From Ascarosepion bandense (Eukaryota; Mollusca; Cephalopoda; Sepiida; Sepiidae), in NCBI GenBank assembly GCA_037127315.1, contig JBBBDQ010000224.1, forward strand, positions 7,166,001 to 7,230,000: 64,000 bases of DNA, in the 5' to 3' direction. Shown piece after piece: positions 11,566 to 23,179 of the stretch. A model generated the notes under the pieces. It searched no databases. It saw only the letters and a program-made list of their open reading frames with translations, and was not told the DNA's origin. Positions within the stretch are counted from its first letter, which is position 1. Each line of letters begins with the position of its first letter. The position numbers and the translations under genes were made by a program.

Positions 11566-12020
11566 ATCCTTTGTAGCACTGAACATTTCTTGTTCTCTTA
11601 CTATCCTCCACTGCCTGTCCTGTACCGCATTTACGCAAGCTAGTTACATGTATTATTGAGTCACTTTCAGTATTATCCGTGAGTGTCACATTTTTCAAGA
11701 CTACTTTCTTTATGATAGGTCGTAGAAATTTAACCTGTCGCTTTCTTATGAGTGTTCCTATTTCCATCTTCCTTAAAACTGCTTCATTGCTCATATGATT
11801 TTGCTGTTGCTGCTTTCTGATATTCTTAAGATTCTGCTGTTGAACCTCCTTTTTGTTGCCTCAGGTCGTCTCTTCACCTGTGAGAAGATTGTTCAATATT
11901 CGCTGCCATATGAAAGGATTGATATGACATAACAGTTAAGTACTCTTATCTTTGTTTCGAACGAATTTTTCAGTTTCTGGAAGGCAATATTTCAATGCAT
12001 CTTTGGGTTTCTGTCACATT
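11566..12020 (-). pseudogene. RTE-type LINE, RT C-terminal fragment
   Basis: On the minus strand, a block resembling the end of the RT domain comes first (near 11890-12000, LEALKYCLPETEKFVRNK-like and a decayed CYVIS..YG..WT region). It is followed by HMSNEAVLRKMEIGTLIRKR and QVKFLRPIIKK at 11680-11795. These are the conserved post-RT blocks (HVSNEEVL.., RQLKFLGHIMRKEG) also seen in the copies at 47690-48405 and 60590-61482. The last 40 codons no longer match. Truncated at both ends and inactive. Confidence 0.75.
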
Positions 12021-12140
12021 TTTCGCCGAAACATATCTCGATTTTTTCTATTATTTATTTATTTATTTATTTGTGATATTCCAACACACCATTTACGTAT
12101 ATACATGTAAATACTCACGTATGCATCATTATATTTAGCT

Positions 12141-12145
<5 letters not shown>

Positions 12146-12190
<45 letters not shown>
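12146..12190 (+). repeat. (AT)n microsatellite
   Basis: About 22 AT units, followed by a run of six G. Confidence 0.97.
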
Positions 12191-12192
<2 letters not shown>

Positions 12193-12845
12193 GGGGATTC
12201 ATTTCCTCTAAAGCTTAATTAGTTTCATGATTTTAATTATTTGCATTTTAATTATTTTGAATTTAAAACAATAAATCTAGTTTGTACTAGTATCAGCATG
12301 AACTGGCGTCTTTATAAACTGAATAGCTGCTTGAGGTTGCTTTAAGCCTAGTAGTTAATGTCCGATATTCAAAGAATTCTTTTCAAACCAACGTAAAGAC
12401 TCCAAACGTGGAAGCCTTCTTCGAAAAATTGTCACCACGCATCACTAAATTTCTTATCGATGTTCTGTTTTTCTCTCCTCTTTTCTGCAACATATCCTTC
12501 CTTCCGTCCTTCCGTCCGCTTTTGTCTTTTGGCGCGAACGGAAGACCGGAAGTAGCATGTCCTCTTATTGGCTAGGGATAAATCAGGATTTTACCAAAGA
12601 CAATACGTTGCATTGTAAGCGGAGAAAGACATTACTGATTACGTAAATGTCACGAGACGAAAGACAGAAGTCTTCAACTCGCGCTGTAACAAAACAGAAA
12701 TGCGTGACAGTGGTATATTTTACACCGATGTTAGAAGTCGTTATTAGAGCGTTGATAAAAGGCCATAATCTCAAAGACATACAGTTTTATATCATTCGAA
12801 AATGTAGTGCAACATAATTTTTTTCTAAGTTTTGCTCTTTTTGCC

Positions 12846-12848
<3 letters not shown>
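12191..12848. other. unassigned DNA
   Basis: I see no element or gene. The segment at 12480-12760 is less AT-rich than its surroundings but has no coding motif on either strand. Confidence 0.4.

Positions 12849-12878
<30 letters not shown>
12849..12878 (+). repeat. (TA)n microsatellite
   Basis: About 15 TA units immediately upstream of the Penelope-like remnant. Confidence 0.97.
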
Positions 12879-12879
<1 letters not shown>

Positions 12880-14179
12880 TTTAACCAAATGGTTAGTACT
12901 AAGTTAGGTTAGAAGTTCTCAATTTAATTAAGACATATTTTCTACACCCATAATCATCTAAGTAAAAGTTTTAATAAAAATACCCTTATATTTGGATATA
13001 TTTGTACAAATAATCTAGAAAATTTATTAAAAATCATAATAATGAAAACTTAAATCGCCACTAAAATCAAAATAACAATAATTATTCTCAAACTGGTAAT
13101 AATAATAACACAAATTTATGTAATTGTCTTTAAAAAAAATCTTAAAAATTGCCCACTGGAAAGTAGGTGTTTAACAAATTCTATTGTTTATCATCTAACG
13201 AAACCCAATTATTAAAAAGGTTTACATTGGTTCTACTAAGATAACTTTCAAACAGAGATGGTATATGCGTTTAACTACTTCGAGAAAAACGCGTACTAAA
13301 ACCAAATACTTCCCTCTGCGTATTTGGCAGTTAAAAGAAACAAATAAAACTCGTAAGGTAAAATGGAAAATTCTGAAAAAAAAAACAAGAAGTTGTAACG
13401 CATTCTATGACTTTCTGTGCCTGAATGAAAAGCTGCATATTATGAAGTTTCCTAAAACTAAAGTACTACTAATTCATAAAAAGGAATTACCAATATTATG
13501 TAAACACTGCAAATATTTCACTTTAAAATTTAATTAATTATGATATTCATTTATATCTTATGCTCTAATATTTCATAACAAATATTTCATTACAATTAAG
13601 GAACCATACAATACCTACTTGATTTATAATTCTAATATACCTTAGTATACTATAGTTAATTAATTTAAAGTTCAATTTAAACAATTTATTAAATTTAACA
13701 AGTTTAGTAATATAAAAATTAATTTTTCCAAGAAATTAAAATATGGCCTGTTGTCCAAAACCACTTTCTGGGCATTTCAATATTATATATTCCGAATATG
13801 TATATTCTCCAGCGAAAAAAGTATCATTTTATTATGACATAATTCAACAACTTACCTTCATACGAGCTAAATATTCAACTTTATAGTTCAACTCCATAGT
13901 TAAATAAATCTCCCTTTTAATTGAGTTTAATTTCCTCTAACCACCCGTACTTAACTCTCTAAATAATGATGAGTTAATTTTATATTTTCCAAAATAAACC
14001 ATTTTCACAATTTATTTTAAAATATAACCTGAAAAAAGACTTTCTGAAACATGACTTTTTGTGGGTAGAAATATAATTCTTTTATAAACCATTGTAAAAT
14101 ACAAAATTACAATATTAAGCTATACAATATTAAGCTATATATAGCACTTTTTATAAAAGTAAATGCAGCAAACAGTCGG
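12880..14179 (+). pseudogene. Penelope-like element, GIY-YIG endonuclease region and 3' UTR
   Basis: The open frame at 13265-13537 contains IWQLKETNKTRKVKWKILKK, then LCLNEKLHIMKFP and a basic C-terminus (CKHCKYF). This is the usual end of the GIY-YIG endonuclease carried by one PLE lineage (form IWQLK.......KW.I, then CNLCL.EK). Upstream, at 13150-13200, NCPLESRCLTNSIVYH corresponds to the cysteine-bearing CPL...C segment that precedes the endonuclease; the catalytic GIY-YIG tyrosines are not readable because of frameshifts. From 13540 an AT-rich 3' region runs to the TA repeat at 14180 and is shared with 7735-8650. The RT domain is lost. Confidence 0.75.

Positions 14180-14229
<50 letters not shown>
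14180..14229 (+). repeat. (TA)n microsatellite
   Basis: About 25 TA units at the 3' end of the Penelope-like remnant. Confidence 0.97.
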
Positions 14230-14230
<1 letters not shown>

Positions 14231-14483
14231 AAAACGAAAACCGTTGAAGGAACCAATAGACTACTCGTCAAAACCTAAAACTTTTATCAAAATAAAGTCA
14301 TAAACAAAAACTGAAAGGAGAAAAAAGTCTTAAGTAAAACTTATATACTCACTAAATAAAATAGGTACCCGTATATTATGTGACCCAATTACTGAATGTG
14401 TTAAACAAAATTCTTTTATTTTTACCTTATATATTTAAATATACAGGATGCGATGGGTAAATAATCACCATTTTATATTTTTC

Positions 14484-14648
14484 TGTTGTGGGATCTCCTC
14501 TTTGTCTATGATAATGTACTCGTCAAGAGTATACATATACTCCTGTCATTGAGAACCGTATGAAAACAGTGCCCTATCTGTAAGATATCAAAGTTTTACT
14601 GAGAATACCGCGCCAGTAATCATAGTAGCTCTGAGCTCTACTCAGGCA

Positions 14649-14694
<46 letters not shown>

Positions 14695-14797
14695 CTTATT
14701 CCTGGATTACTAACCTGGGTTCTTGTTTGTATCTTTACGTTTAATATAGCATATTTTTCTATCTCAAAGTTTGGTTCCTCACCCGGAATCCACAGCA
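14484..14797 (+). repeat. 5' LTR
   Basis: 314 bp, TGTTGTGG to CCACAGCA. It contains a TA repeat at 14651-14690 and then TTCCTGGATTACTAACCTGG, which recurs in the 3' LTR at about 17176. No clear TATA box stands out apart from the TA repeat. The end matches the 3' LTR except for G in place of A near the terminus. Confidence 0.85.
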
Positions 14798-15030
14798 AAC
14801 TGGCGACGAAGATTCGAACTTACGTACACCATAACAACTTCGCGACGAAGATTCAAACTCACATACACCACAAGAACTTGGAAACGAAGATTCGAACGCG
14901 AATCGACACAACAACTTTGACGAAGGATTTGCATACACAACAATAACTTAACGAAAAAGGATTCGAATTCAAGTGGAACACAACAAGTTGCCGACGAAAA
15001 TTCTAGTCACAACAAAAACTCGAAAGAATT
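14798..15030 (+). repeat. primer-binding-like site and degenerate tandem repeats of it
   Basis: Right after the 5' LTR comes AACTGGCGACGAAGATTCGA, placed and shaped like the leader where a tRNA primes minus-strand synthesis in gypsy-like elements. The same core (ACGAAGATTCRAAC or close) recurs at about 14843, 14886, 14925, 14955 and 14993. CACAACAACTT-type spacers separate the copies, giving units of roughly 30-50 bp. Only the first copy adjoins the LTR. Confidence 0.7.
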
Positions 15031-15243
15031 CATACAGAACAACAAAAAACATAGTTCCACACACAAGTCGACCACAAACAATTAGGCAACACTATTGCAG
15101 AAATTCTGCTTGTATAACAACTTTGGAACGAAAAGAGATAGAAAGAAAAAATTTGTAAAAATGTATTTGAATGTCAATATATTTTACTCCTCGAGCAAGT
15201 CGTAACAAGAAAATTTTTTCACAATTTTTTTTACAAAGATTAA

Positions 15244-15588
15244 ATGCAAAAAAGCAACGGTAAAAAAATGAAGCCCCTCACGGAATCAAAGCAGCAAACC
15301 ATGGATGACTTTCCAAAAAGAAAACTAAAAGTTATAAAAAGAAGTGAAGAGAGACAATTAAAATTCGAGAAAAAACAAATACAAATTCAAAGATTAATTG
15401 AAGAAAGACAATTACAACTTCAAGAATTATTACTAAACTATAATTTCAAATTAGATTTCCTACCGTCGAAGAAAATTGGTCATGCGGATGAATTATCTAG
15501 ATTGGTACCTACGAAATGCAAACCTCTGCAAGACTCGATAAATAGTGGTTTTTTAGAGCCAAAGAAAAAATCGAAAACAATACGGTAA
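15244..15588 (+). pseudogene. gag-like start fused to RNase H C-terminus by internal deletion
   Basis: A 114-codon open frame. Residues 1-60 are highly charged and probably coiled coil (RSEERQLKFEKKQIQIQRL), as expected for the start of a gypsy-like gag. From about residue 63 the text changes to LNYNFKLDFLPSKKIGHADE then LSRLVP, which is the end of the Ty3/gypsy RNase H domain (usual form ...Y.I.Y.PGK.N..ADALSR). Everything normally between them (nucleocapsid, protease, RT) is deleted, yet the junction is in frame. Beyond the stop, ELLRSTKKKIEEKQRNLADS and FSICDNVLLYN-like text continues the linker toward integrase in another frame. Confidence 0.8.
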
Positions 15589-15731
15589 GCAAATTACCAA
15601 TAACACTGTTAGAAATAAGGAGAGAAGCAGAAATGGACGAACTCTTAAGAAGCACAAAAAAGAAAATAGAAGAAAAACAAAGGAATTTAGCAGACAGTTT
15701 TTAGATTTGCGATAATGTCCTACTTTATAAT

Positions 15732-16888
15732 TGTAACTCTATTTCCATGTTTATATATATATTGGTTTAATACAACGGAGTGAGGTAAATTGTTACTAGT
15801 GGTATAGTAATTTTGCAGATTGCGATATGAGTGTAGAGAAAAATAAGAGAGAGATGATAAAATTGTTTATTGTTGATCGCAATATGAATGCGGCTAAGAA
15901 ATTGTGAATAAAAAAGAAATGTATATTGCAAATTTATATTTTTTTAAATCTTGGAAACTCGCCAGTGAATTGGTCAAAACACTTTTGCAGGTGTTTGCAG
16001 GTGAAATGGAGTCTCTGAGAGCACCAGAATCCTTACATCGTGTGCCTAAAAAATAATCTCATTGGTCAAAGCTTTCAGATGCATAGACCTCTCAGAAAAT
16101 TAGGGACAGCTATAAAAGTCGAGACTCAGTGAGAAAAATGAAATTTTGTGTATTTTTCGGAGCTGTCAGACCAAAACGACCCCTATCTCCGCCGTCGTCG
16201 CCGTCACTGCTGCCTGTGAAAAGTTTGATAAAAGCCGAAAAGACGTATTTTTCTTAGGAGAATTGACAGCTCTGATTATTTTTGAAAATTTGAAAGCTCT
16301 GATTATTTTAACGAAATTTAGAAAGCCTTATTTTTATTTAGAACATTTGAAGCTCTGATTGCTTTTAACAAAATCTCGAAAAGACTTATCTTTATTTAGA
16401 ACATTTAGAAGCTCTGATTATTTTTAACGAAACTTCGAAAAGACTTATTTTTATTTGGAAAATCTAAAGTTCTGACATTTTTTAAACGAAATCTTCTCTA
16501 CGTTGTAAATTTTGAAATTCGGCGATTGTACATTCTGCTTATAATGTTTTATATATATATAAAAACTTTCTTTCGTAACTCCTCCAGGCGTCTTCGAAAT
16601 TATTTAGTTATTTTTTTGGTACCGTATTTATTATTTTTTAACACAAGTGTGCATAAGTAACCGGTCTGGTTTGATATGGTAGAGAGAGGGCTACCAGGCT
16701 TTTCAACGTGACTTTCTGAGATCAAAAGAATACAACGTGGGCAGGGAGTTCATCATTGTAATAGACGTCTTGAGGATCAGCTGCTGTGATGAAATAATCA
16801 CGACTAGCGGCCCTAAAGCGTCTTCATTACTGGTGCCGTTTTGACAGCATCAATCCAGTCAGGTTCCGGTCATCATCATCGCAGCAGT
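15732..16888 (+). mobile_element. 1.15-kb insertion inside the gypsy-like element, LTR-like in part
   Basis: The gypsy reading breaks after CDNVLLYN (15731) and resumes at RVVIPKSLQRRILKDFH (16889). The intervening DNA begins TGTAACTC and contains a TATA box in GACAGCTATAAAAGTCGAG (about 16107-16125) with a following GC-richer leader. Four copies of a 57-bp repeat follow (16230-16490). No open frame of note is present. The TG start, TATA box and leader suggest a solo LTR or part of another LTR element, but I could not fix a CA end or duplication, and the last 250 bp may be a separate piece. Confidence 0.45.
16230..16490 (+). repeat. 57-bp tandem repeat, about four copies
   Basis: Units start with AAGCTCTGATTATTTTTAAC, go on CGAAATCTCGAAAAGACTTA, then TTTTTATTTAGAACATTT. 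Starts are near 16278, 16348, 16411 and 16467, with a partial unit upstream. Copies differ by several substitutions. They lie downstream of a TATA box within the nested insertion. Confidence 0.8.
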
Positions 16889-17148
16889 TTACGGACCAGA
16901 GTGGTAATACCAAAATCGTTACAAAGAAGAATTTTGAAGGATTTTCATTTAGGACACCCAGAGAAAATCGCATGAAAACACTAATGAGAAGTTACGTCTA
17001 CTGACCTAACATGGATGGAAAAATGTAAAGGCTGTGCGGCGGCAGCAAAGGCACCACGAATATTAAAGAAACCATGGCCTAAGGTGGACAAAACTTATCA
17101 TAGAAAAAGGGGAGATCCGAAAGCAGCACGACTTCACTTCAAAGACTT
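16889..17148 (+). pseudogene. gypsy-like integrase zinc-binding domain fragment
   Basis: RVVIPKSLQRRILKDFHLGH followed by PE is the start of the integrase N-terminal (H-H-C-C) domain; GHP is the expected first histidine region. After a frameshift, CKGCAAAAKAPR and KPWPKVDKTYH supply the C..C part and the link to the core. The catalytic core (D,D35E) is gone, and the sequence runs into the TA repeat of the 3' LTR. Integrase would insert the DNA copy into the genome. Confidence 0.8.
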
Positions 17149-17300
17149 ATATATATATATATCCCTACTAATTGTATTCCTGGATTACTAATCTGGGTTC
17201 CAGTTTGTATATTTACGTTTAATATAACCAATTTTTCTATCTCAAATATCTGTTTTGTTGTTCATTATTTTGTGCGGTTCCTCACCCGGAATCCACAACA
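17149..17300 (+). repeat. 3' LTR, 5'-truncated at the TA repeat
   Basis: 152 bp matching the last half of the 5' LTR (ATTCCTGGATTACTAATCTG, then GTTCCTCACCCGGAATCCAC) and ending CCACAACA. The missing first half begins exactly at the internal TA repeat, which suggests the internal deletion used that repeat. It carries a short insertion (TATCTGTTTTGTTG) not in the 5' LTR. Confidence 0.8.
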
Positions 17301-18079
17301 TTTTCATTTCGCGTATACGTGTTGTTTGCTTTTTATTTTGTTGACTGCACTGTGTAGTAGGGTCAGTGGGGCAACGTCTGTTAGAAAAAAGCACCATGAC
17401 CCAAATTGGCTCCGCCAGAAATTTGGAAACGGCATGCTGTATTGCTTGGAATTCGCACCGGAGCTTAAAATAAGAATATTTCAGAGTGTTTGCAAAATGC
17501 AGACGATTCAAAAAGAGTTGGAAAAGTGTAAATGTGATTACAAAAGTACGATAGATTGAAAAACTTACTCCGATTGTCAAGAAAATAAATCCTTATTTTG
17601 TTCATGAGATGCAGGCAATGATTGAAAACAATATTTGTAAGTTAATCAATTCCAATCCTAGGGAGGTAGTGCTGCCATGGGTCAAAAGGGTGGCTGCTAG
17701 AAGATCTTATGTCTGATAAGAGGACTCTACACCATGACACATAAGCTGGATAATTTCTGTAACTATGTTACACCTTACATCTGGCCATCTAACTTCTCAG
17801 ACTGCAATTCCCTTGATGATTACGATGATATGAATGTAAGAGATATGGCAGCATTCAACAACTTAAACAAGGAGAATCCAGAAGGGATATTGAAGATTCC
17901 AAAGTCGTTTGGAGGCTATTGTCGAAGCTAATAGAAATTTAATTAAATAAATTTATAGTATTTGAATATATCGTTTGTAATCTTGATAAATATATCTGTT
18001 AAAACGAGGGAGTGTAATTTTCATTTTTTGCGTCATTTAAACGACAACTATCCTACCCTGTACATATTTTTTGTTAGTG

Positions 18080-18375
18080 AATTAATTGGCGTAAGTGATA
18101 CAAGCTTGGGCGATCTTGTCTCTTTCGAAACATGCCTACCTAGAGAGAGGATTTTTTCGACAGTAAGTTGCCATTACTTTCTACGGTAAACTGGTGGCCA
18201 ACGAAGACTATAGAACCTAATCTGTCCTGCTATTCAACTCATATCTAGAGAGAAATGAGGTAAATTATCATCTTTCCCAAAGATATTTGTGTATAATTGA
18301 ATAAAACGAATTCGACAGGAATTCGAACTCAGTTCACCGATTTCTCATTCCGAGCCAATATACATAACACCTACT
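18080..18375 (-). mobile_element. SINE-B, diverged copy
   Basis: The minus strand follows the reference copy at 3767-4073: B-box-like GAGTTCGAATTCCTGTC, body GCAGGACAGATTAGGTTC, TAGTCTTCGTTGGCCACCAG, and tail GATCGCCCAAGCTTGTATC. The A-box region at the high-coordinate end is partly eroded. It sits just outside the right end of the mariner-like element. Confidence 0.85.
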
Positions 18376-18810
18376 TTTTTGTTAAACATGCTGATTTCTG
18401 AATTTCTCAGTGACAAATTCTAATGTCTATCAAAGACTAAACCAGACACAAAAACATTAAATAAAGTAATCTAAATGGAAAATCAGACAGTGAATAAAAG
18501 GGATTTAAAGATAATTTTACAATTTCCGCTTCGACGCCTACTGCCTAATCAGAAGAAGCAGAAGATAAGAAAAACCTTTCAGCAGACGGAAGGACTATTT
18601 TAATCACGCTTGTGATTTGTTAAATTTCACATTAAAATAACTCTTTCGAACGCCAAGAGACGAAAACATAAATGAGCGTTAAGTAATTTAAGAAGTACAA
18701 AAAGGTTCACGTCCATCTTCAAGGAAATTTACGTGGTTTCTACCTTATCAAACATAATTATTGAACTATCTTATTTTTCTTGTTCCCTCTATCTCCCTCT
18801 CTCCCTCTCT

Positions 18811-18841
<31 letters not shown>

Positions 18842-19378
18842 TTCTCTCACCATAGACATGTTGCCTGAAAAATGTATACACACAAGCTGTGCAACAATCA
18901 TACTAAGAATTAGAAATGTTGGGAGCTGAGGAATTTTATTTTAACTAGAATCGTGATATATCCCAGAATTAAATCTTGCCAAATAGATAGATAGAAAGAA
19001 GAGGTTTTGTAGAATATCTCTCCCCTTTATACTTTTATCTTGTCGTGGGTGGGTGACACTTAAATGATAAAATCTACGCTACAGAGTCAGCAACAATAAC
19101 TGAAAATAAATTTTCCATGGATCAGCATTGCAGCCAAATTTCTATCATACTGTTGATTTTTGCTCGTGATTACATTGCGTCACGCTGTCAGCAATGTTTG
19201 GATCATGACAAACATTCACTTGAAAACATGCGAGGACAAAATTTTAAGAGCCTGCATTTATAATATCTTCACGTGCATTGTTTAAATTAGGTATAATTGG
19301 TTCTAGTTGCTTGAATTATTTCTCGAGAAAAGTTTAGAATCTGTATACTCATGTTTTCAAGACTCTCTCTAGATAAAA
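18376..19378. other. unassigned DNA with a (CT)n tract
   Basis: Only a CT-rich simple repeat at about 18783-18848 is recognisable. No gene-like frame. Confidence 0.5.
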
Positions 19379-21499
<2,121 letters not shown>

Positions 21500-21965
21500 T
21501 ACGAAAATCTAGTTCTTCTTTCAGAGAATTTTTCAACATGGGAAATAACTAAAAATCATTAAACTTAGCAAAGAAGGTGTACGGTGCAATTTTTAAAAAG
21601 TTAATCTCTTAGCATCATGCACAGCAACATTGTTATGACGGAGAATCCATTTTGTGAAGTTAGAATTCAGGTTTTTTATTCAGAATAGATTCTATTCACA
21701 CTTTTGTTTTTTTTAAATAATCACTTGAAAAATGTCTGTTCTTATCTTTATATAACTTATCATCGCACACATCTCGCTCTTTCTTGAACAGATCAGTGTT
21801 TTATCAAGAATGTTTGTCGAAAACAAAATTTAATTTTTTGCTTTCATATGAGCTGTGAGCAGCTGGCGTTTCTTTCTTTATTCTCTCCATTTTGACAAAT
21901 ATTCGACAGTGACAAGATGCAAAATGGGTCAAGCGGAAAAACATTAAATTTGTTGATATCAGTTC
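21500..21965 (-). pseudogene. possible decayed mariner-like transposase
   Basis: Near 21605-21665 on the minus strand FTKWILRHNNVAVHDAKRL resembles the block around the second catalytic aspartate of mariner transposases (W.LHHDNA..H). A short frame starting MERIKKETPAAHSS at about 21890 may be the N-terminus. The distance fits a deleted element, but the evidence is one weak block, so this is tentative. Confidence 0.3.
21793..21938 (+). repeat. direct repeat, copy 1 of a 145-bp segment
   Basis: Shares ATGTTTGTCGAAAACAAAAT, GAGCTGTGAGCAGCTG and GTTTCTTTCTTTATTCTCTC with 22807-22952 in the same order and strand, with few differences. Confidence 0.9.
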
Positions 21966-22365
21966 TATCATGGACCATTTTCAATAAAACAAATATTTGA
22001 TTAACACTTTTACCAATCTCCACACAAAACGATGCTAATATGCTGCTCCAGGTACTTTTTACTCATTTTCCGCCAATAGTATAACATAAACACGCACAGC
22101 ATCAACAATGAATGACGTTGGAACTCGCCAGGGTGTTTTTGGGTACAATGTTTGTCTGACTCATTGCACCTGGTGCACGCAGCGGTTATTCTAGGAATTA
22201 AAATCACGCATTCCATATATGTTTATATATTAATATGTCTTTGCGTGTAATGTTTCCGAAAAAACAATTCAGAAAGAGAAACTGATACCTCATAATACAT
22301 TAAAACTCTTACCAGTTCAAATATTTTAAAGCGATATTAAGTTTTATCTCATCATATTGTCATAT

Positions 22366-22625
22366 GATGTGCGTTGTAGTGCAGTAGATATTGGCTCGGA
22401 ACAATTGGTTGCATTCACTTACGCGCAAATACCCTTGAGAAATGTATTAATCCGTATCTTCCCTCCAGCTATTAGTTAAAAAGCAGTACAGATTGGGTTC
22501 TATAGATTTCGTTGGCAACCAGTCTACTGCAGAAATTAATGGCAACCTACACGGGAAAATCTTCTGCCTCGTCAGTCATGTCTCTTTCAAGGCAAGATCA
22601 CCCAAGCGTATATCATGTATTGCAA
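22366..22625 (+). mobile_element. SINE-B copy with its B box deleted
   Basis: The head GCGTTGTAGTGCAGTAGATA TTGGCTCGGAAC is present, but about 30 bp including the B box are missing before GCATTCACTTACGCGCAAAT. Body and tail follow (CAGTACAGATTGGGTTC, GTCAGTCATGTCTCTTTC, CCCAAGCGTATATCATG). Without a B box it should not recruit TFIIIC. Confidence 0.88.
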
Positions 22626-22806
22626 TTAACTGATTATCATATATGAACATAAAATACTAAAATATATGGGAGAGTGACAAATTGTATATTGTATTATTTC
22701 TATCATTGTTAAAATTATCACAAAACAATCATGATAGATTATGAACAACAAAAATATAGGTAAGTGTTTGCATATTAACGCAAGCGTGTGAACGAACAAG
22801 TTCATA

Positions 22807-22952
22807 TCAGTTTTATCAAGCATGTTTGTCGAAAACAAAATTTAATTTTTCGCTTTCATGTGAGCTGTGAGCAGCTGACGTTTCTTTCTTTATTCTCTCC
22901 ATTTTGACAAATATTTTACAGGGAAACGATGCACAATGGGTCAAGCACAAGC
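22807..22952 (+). repeat. direct repeat, copy 2 of a 145-bp segment
   Basis: Second copy of 21793-21938, offset by 1014 bp, ending at CACAATGGGTCAAGC shortly before a TA microsatellite. The shared unit may be the end of a mobile element. Confidence 0.9.
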
Positions 22953-22970
22953 TCGCACTATAATGAATTC

Positions 22971-22973
<3 letters not shown>

Positions 22974-23023
<50 letters not shown>
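22974..23023 (+). repeat. (TA)n microsatellite
   Basis: About 25 TA units. Further imperfect TA-rich sequence lies at 23108-23172. Confidence 0.97.
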
Positions 23024-23027
<4 letters not shown>

Positions 23028-23179
23028 TGTGTATTTGGGCAACAATCTCTCTTTTATACAGGTTTCATTAAAAATGACAGACAAGGTATTATCATTAAGT
23101 ATTTTTTATATTTTAATTATATATGTATATATATTATTTTAATTATATATATAAAAAATATATATATATATAAACGGTA

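Larger units (their letters stand above)
14484..17300 (+). mobile_element. Ty3/gypsy-like LTR retrotransposon, deleted, with 5-bp target duplication
   Basis: An LTR begins TGTTGTGG at 14484 and the other LTR ends CCACAACA at 17300, perfect inverted termini. TTTTC lies at 14479-14483 and again at 17301-17305, a 5-bp target-site duplication typical of LTR integrases. Inside, in order, are a primer-binding-like segment, a short gag-like start joined to the end of RNase H (15244-15588), the linker before integrase (15590-15731), an unrelated insertion (15732-16888) and the integrase zinc-binding domain (16889-17148). Protease, most of RT and the integrase core are missing, so the copy is dead. 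It lies inside the mariner-like element. Confidence 0.85.
14444..18060 (+). mobile_element. mariner-like element, internally deleted, host of a nested LTR element
   Basis: The left end TA-CAGGATGCGATGG (TA at 14442-14443) and the complement of the right end TA-CAGGGTAGGATAG (TA at 18061-18062) form inverted termini flanked by TA, as in the mariner/Tc1 superfamily. Near 17675-17700 the translation LPWVKRVAARRSYV, and in the frame 17734-17931 YVTPYIWPSNFSDCNSLDDY followed by MAAFNNLNKEN, match the C-terminal half of mariner-like transposases in which the third catalytic acid is D (form WPSNSPDCNPLDYY). Without the LTR element (14484-17300 plus one TTTTC) it would be about 795 bp, shorter than a normal mariner of about 1.2-1.3 kb, so the gene is also deleted internally. 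The stretch at 17310-17560 is not recognised. Confidence 0.75.
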
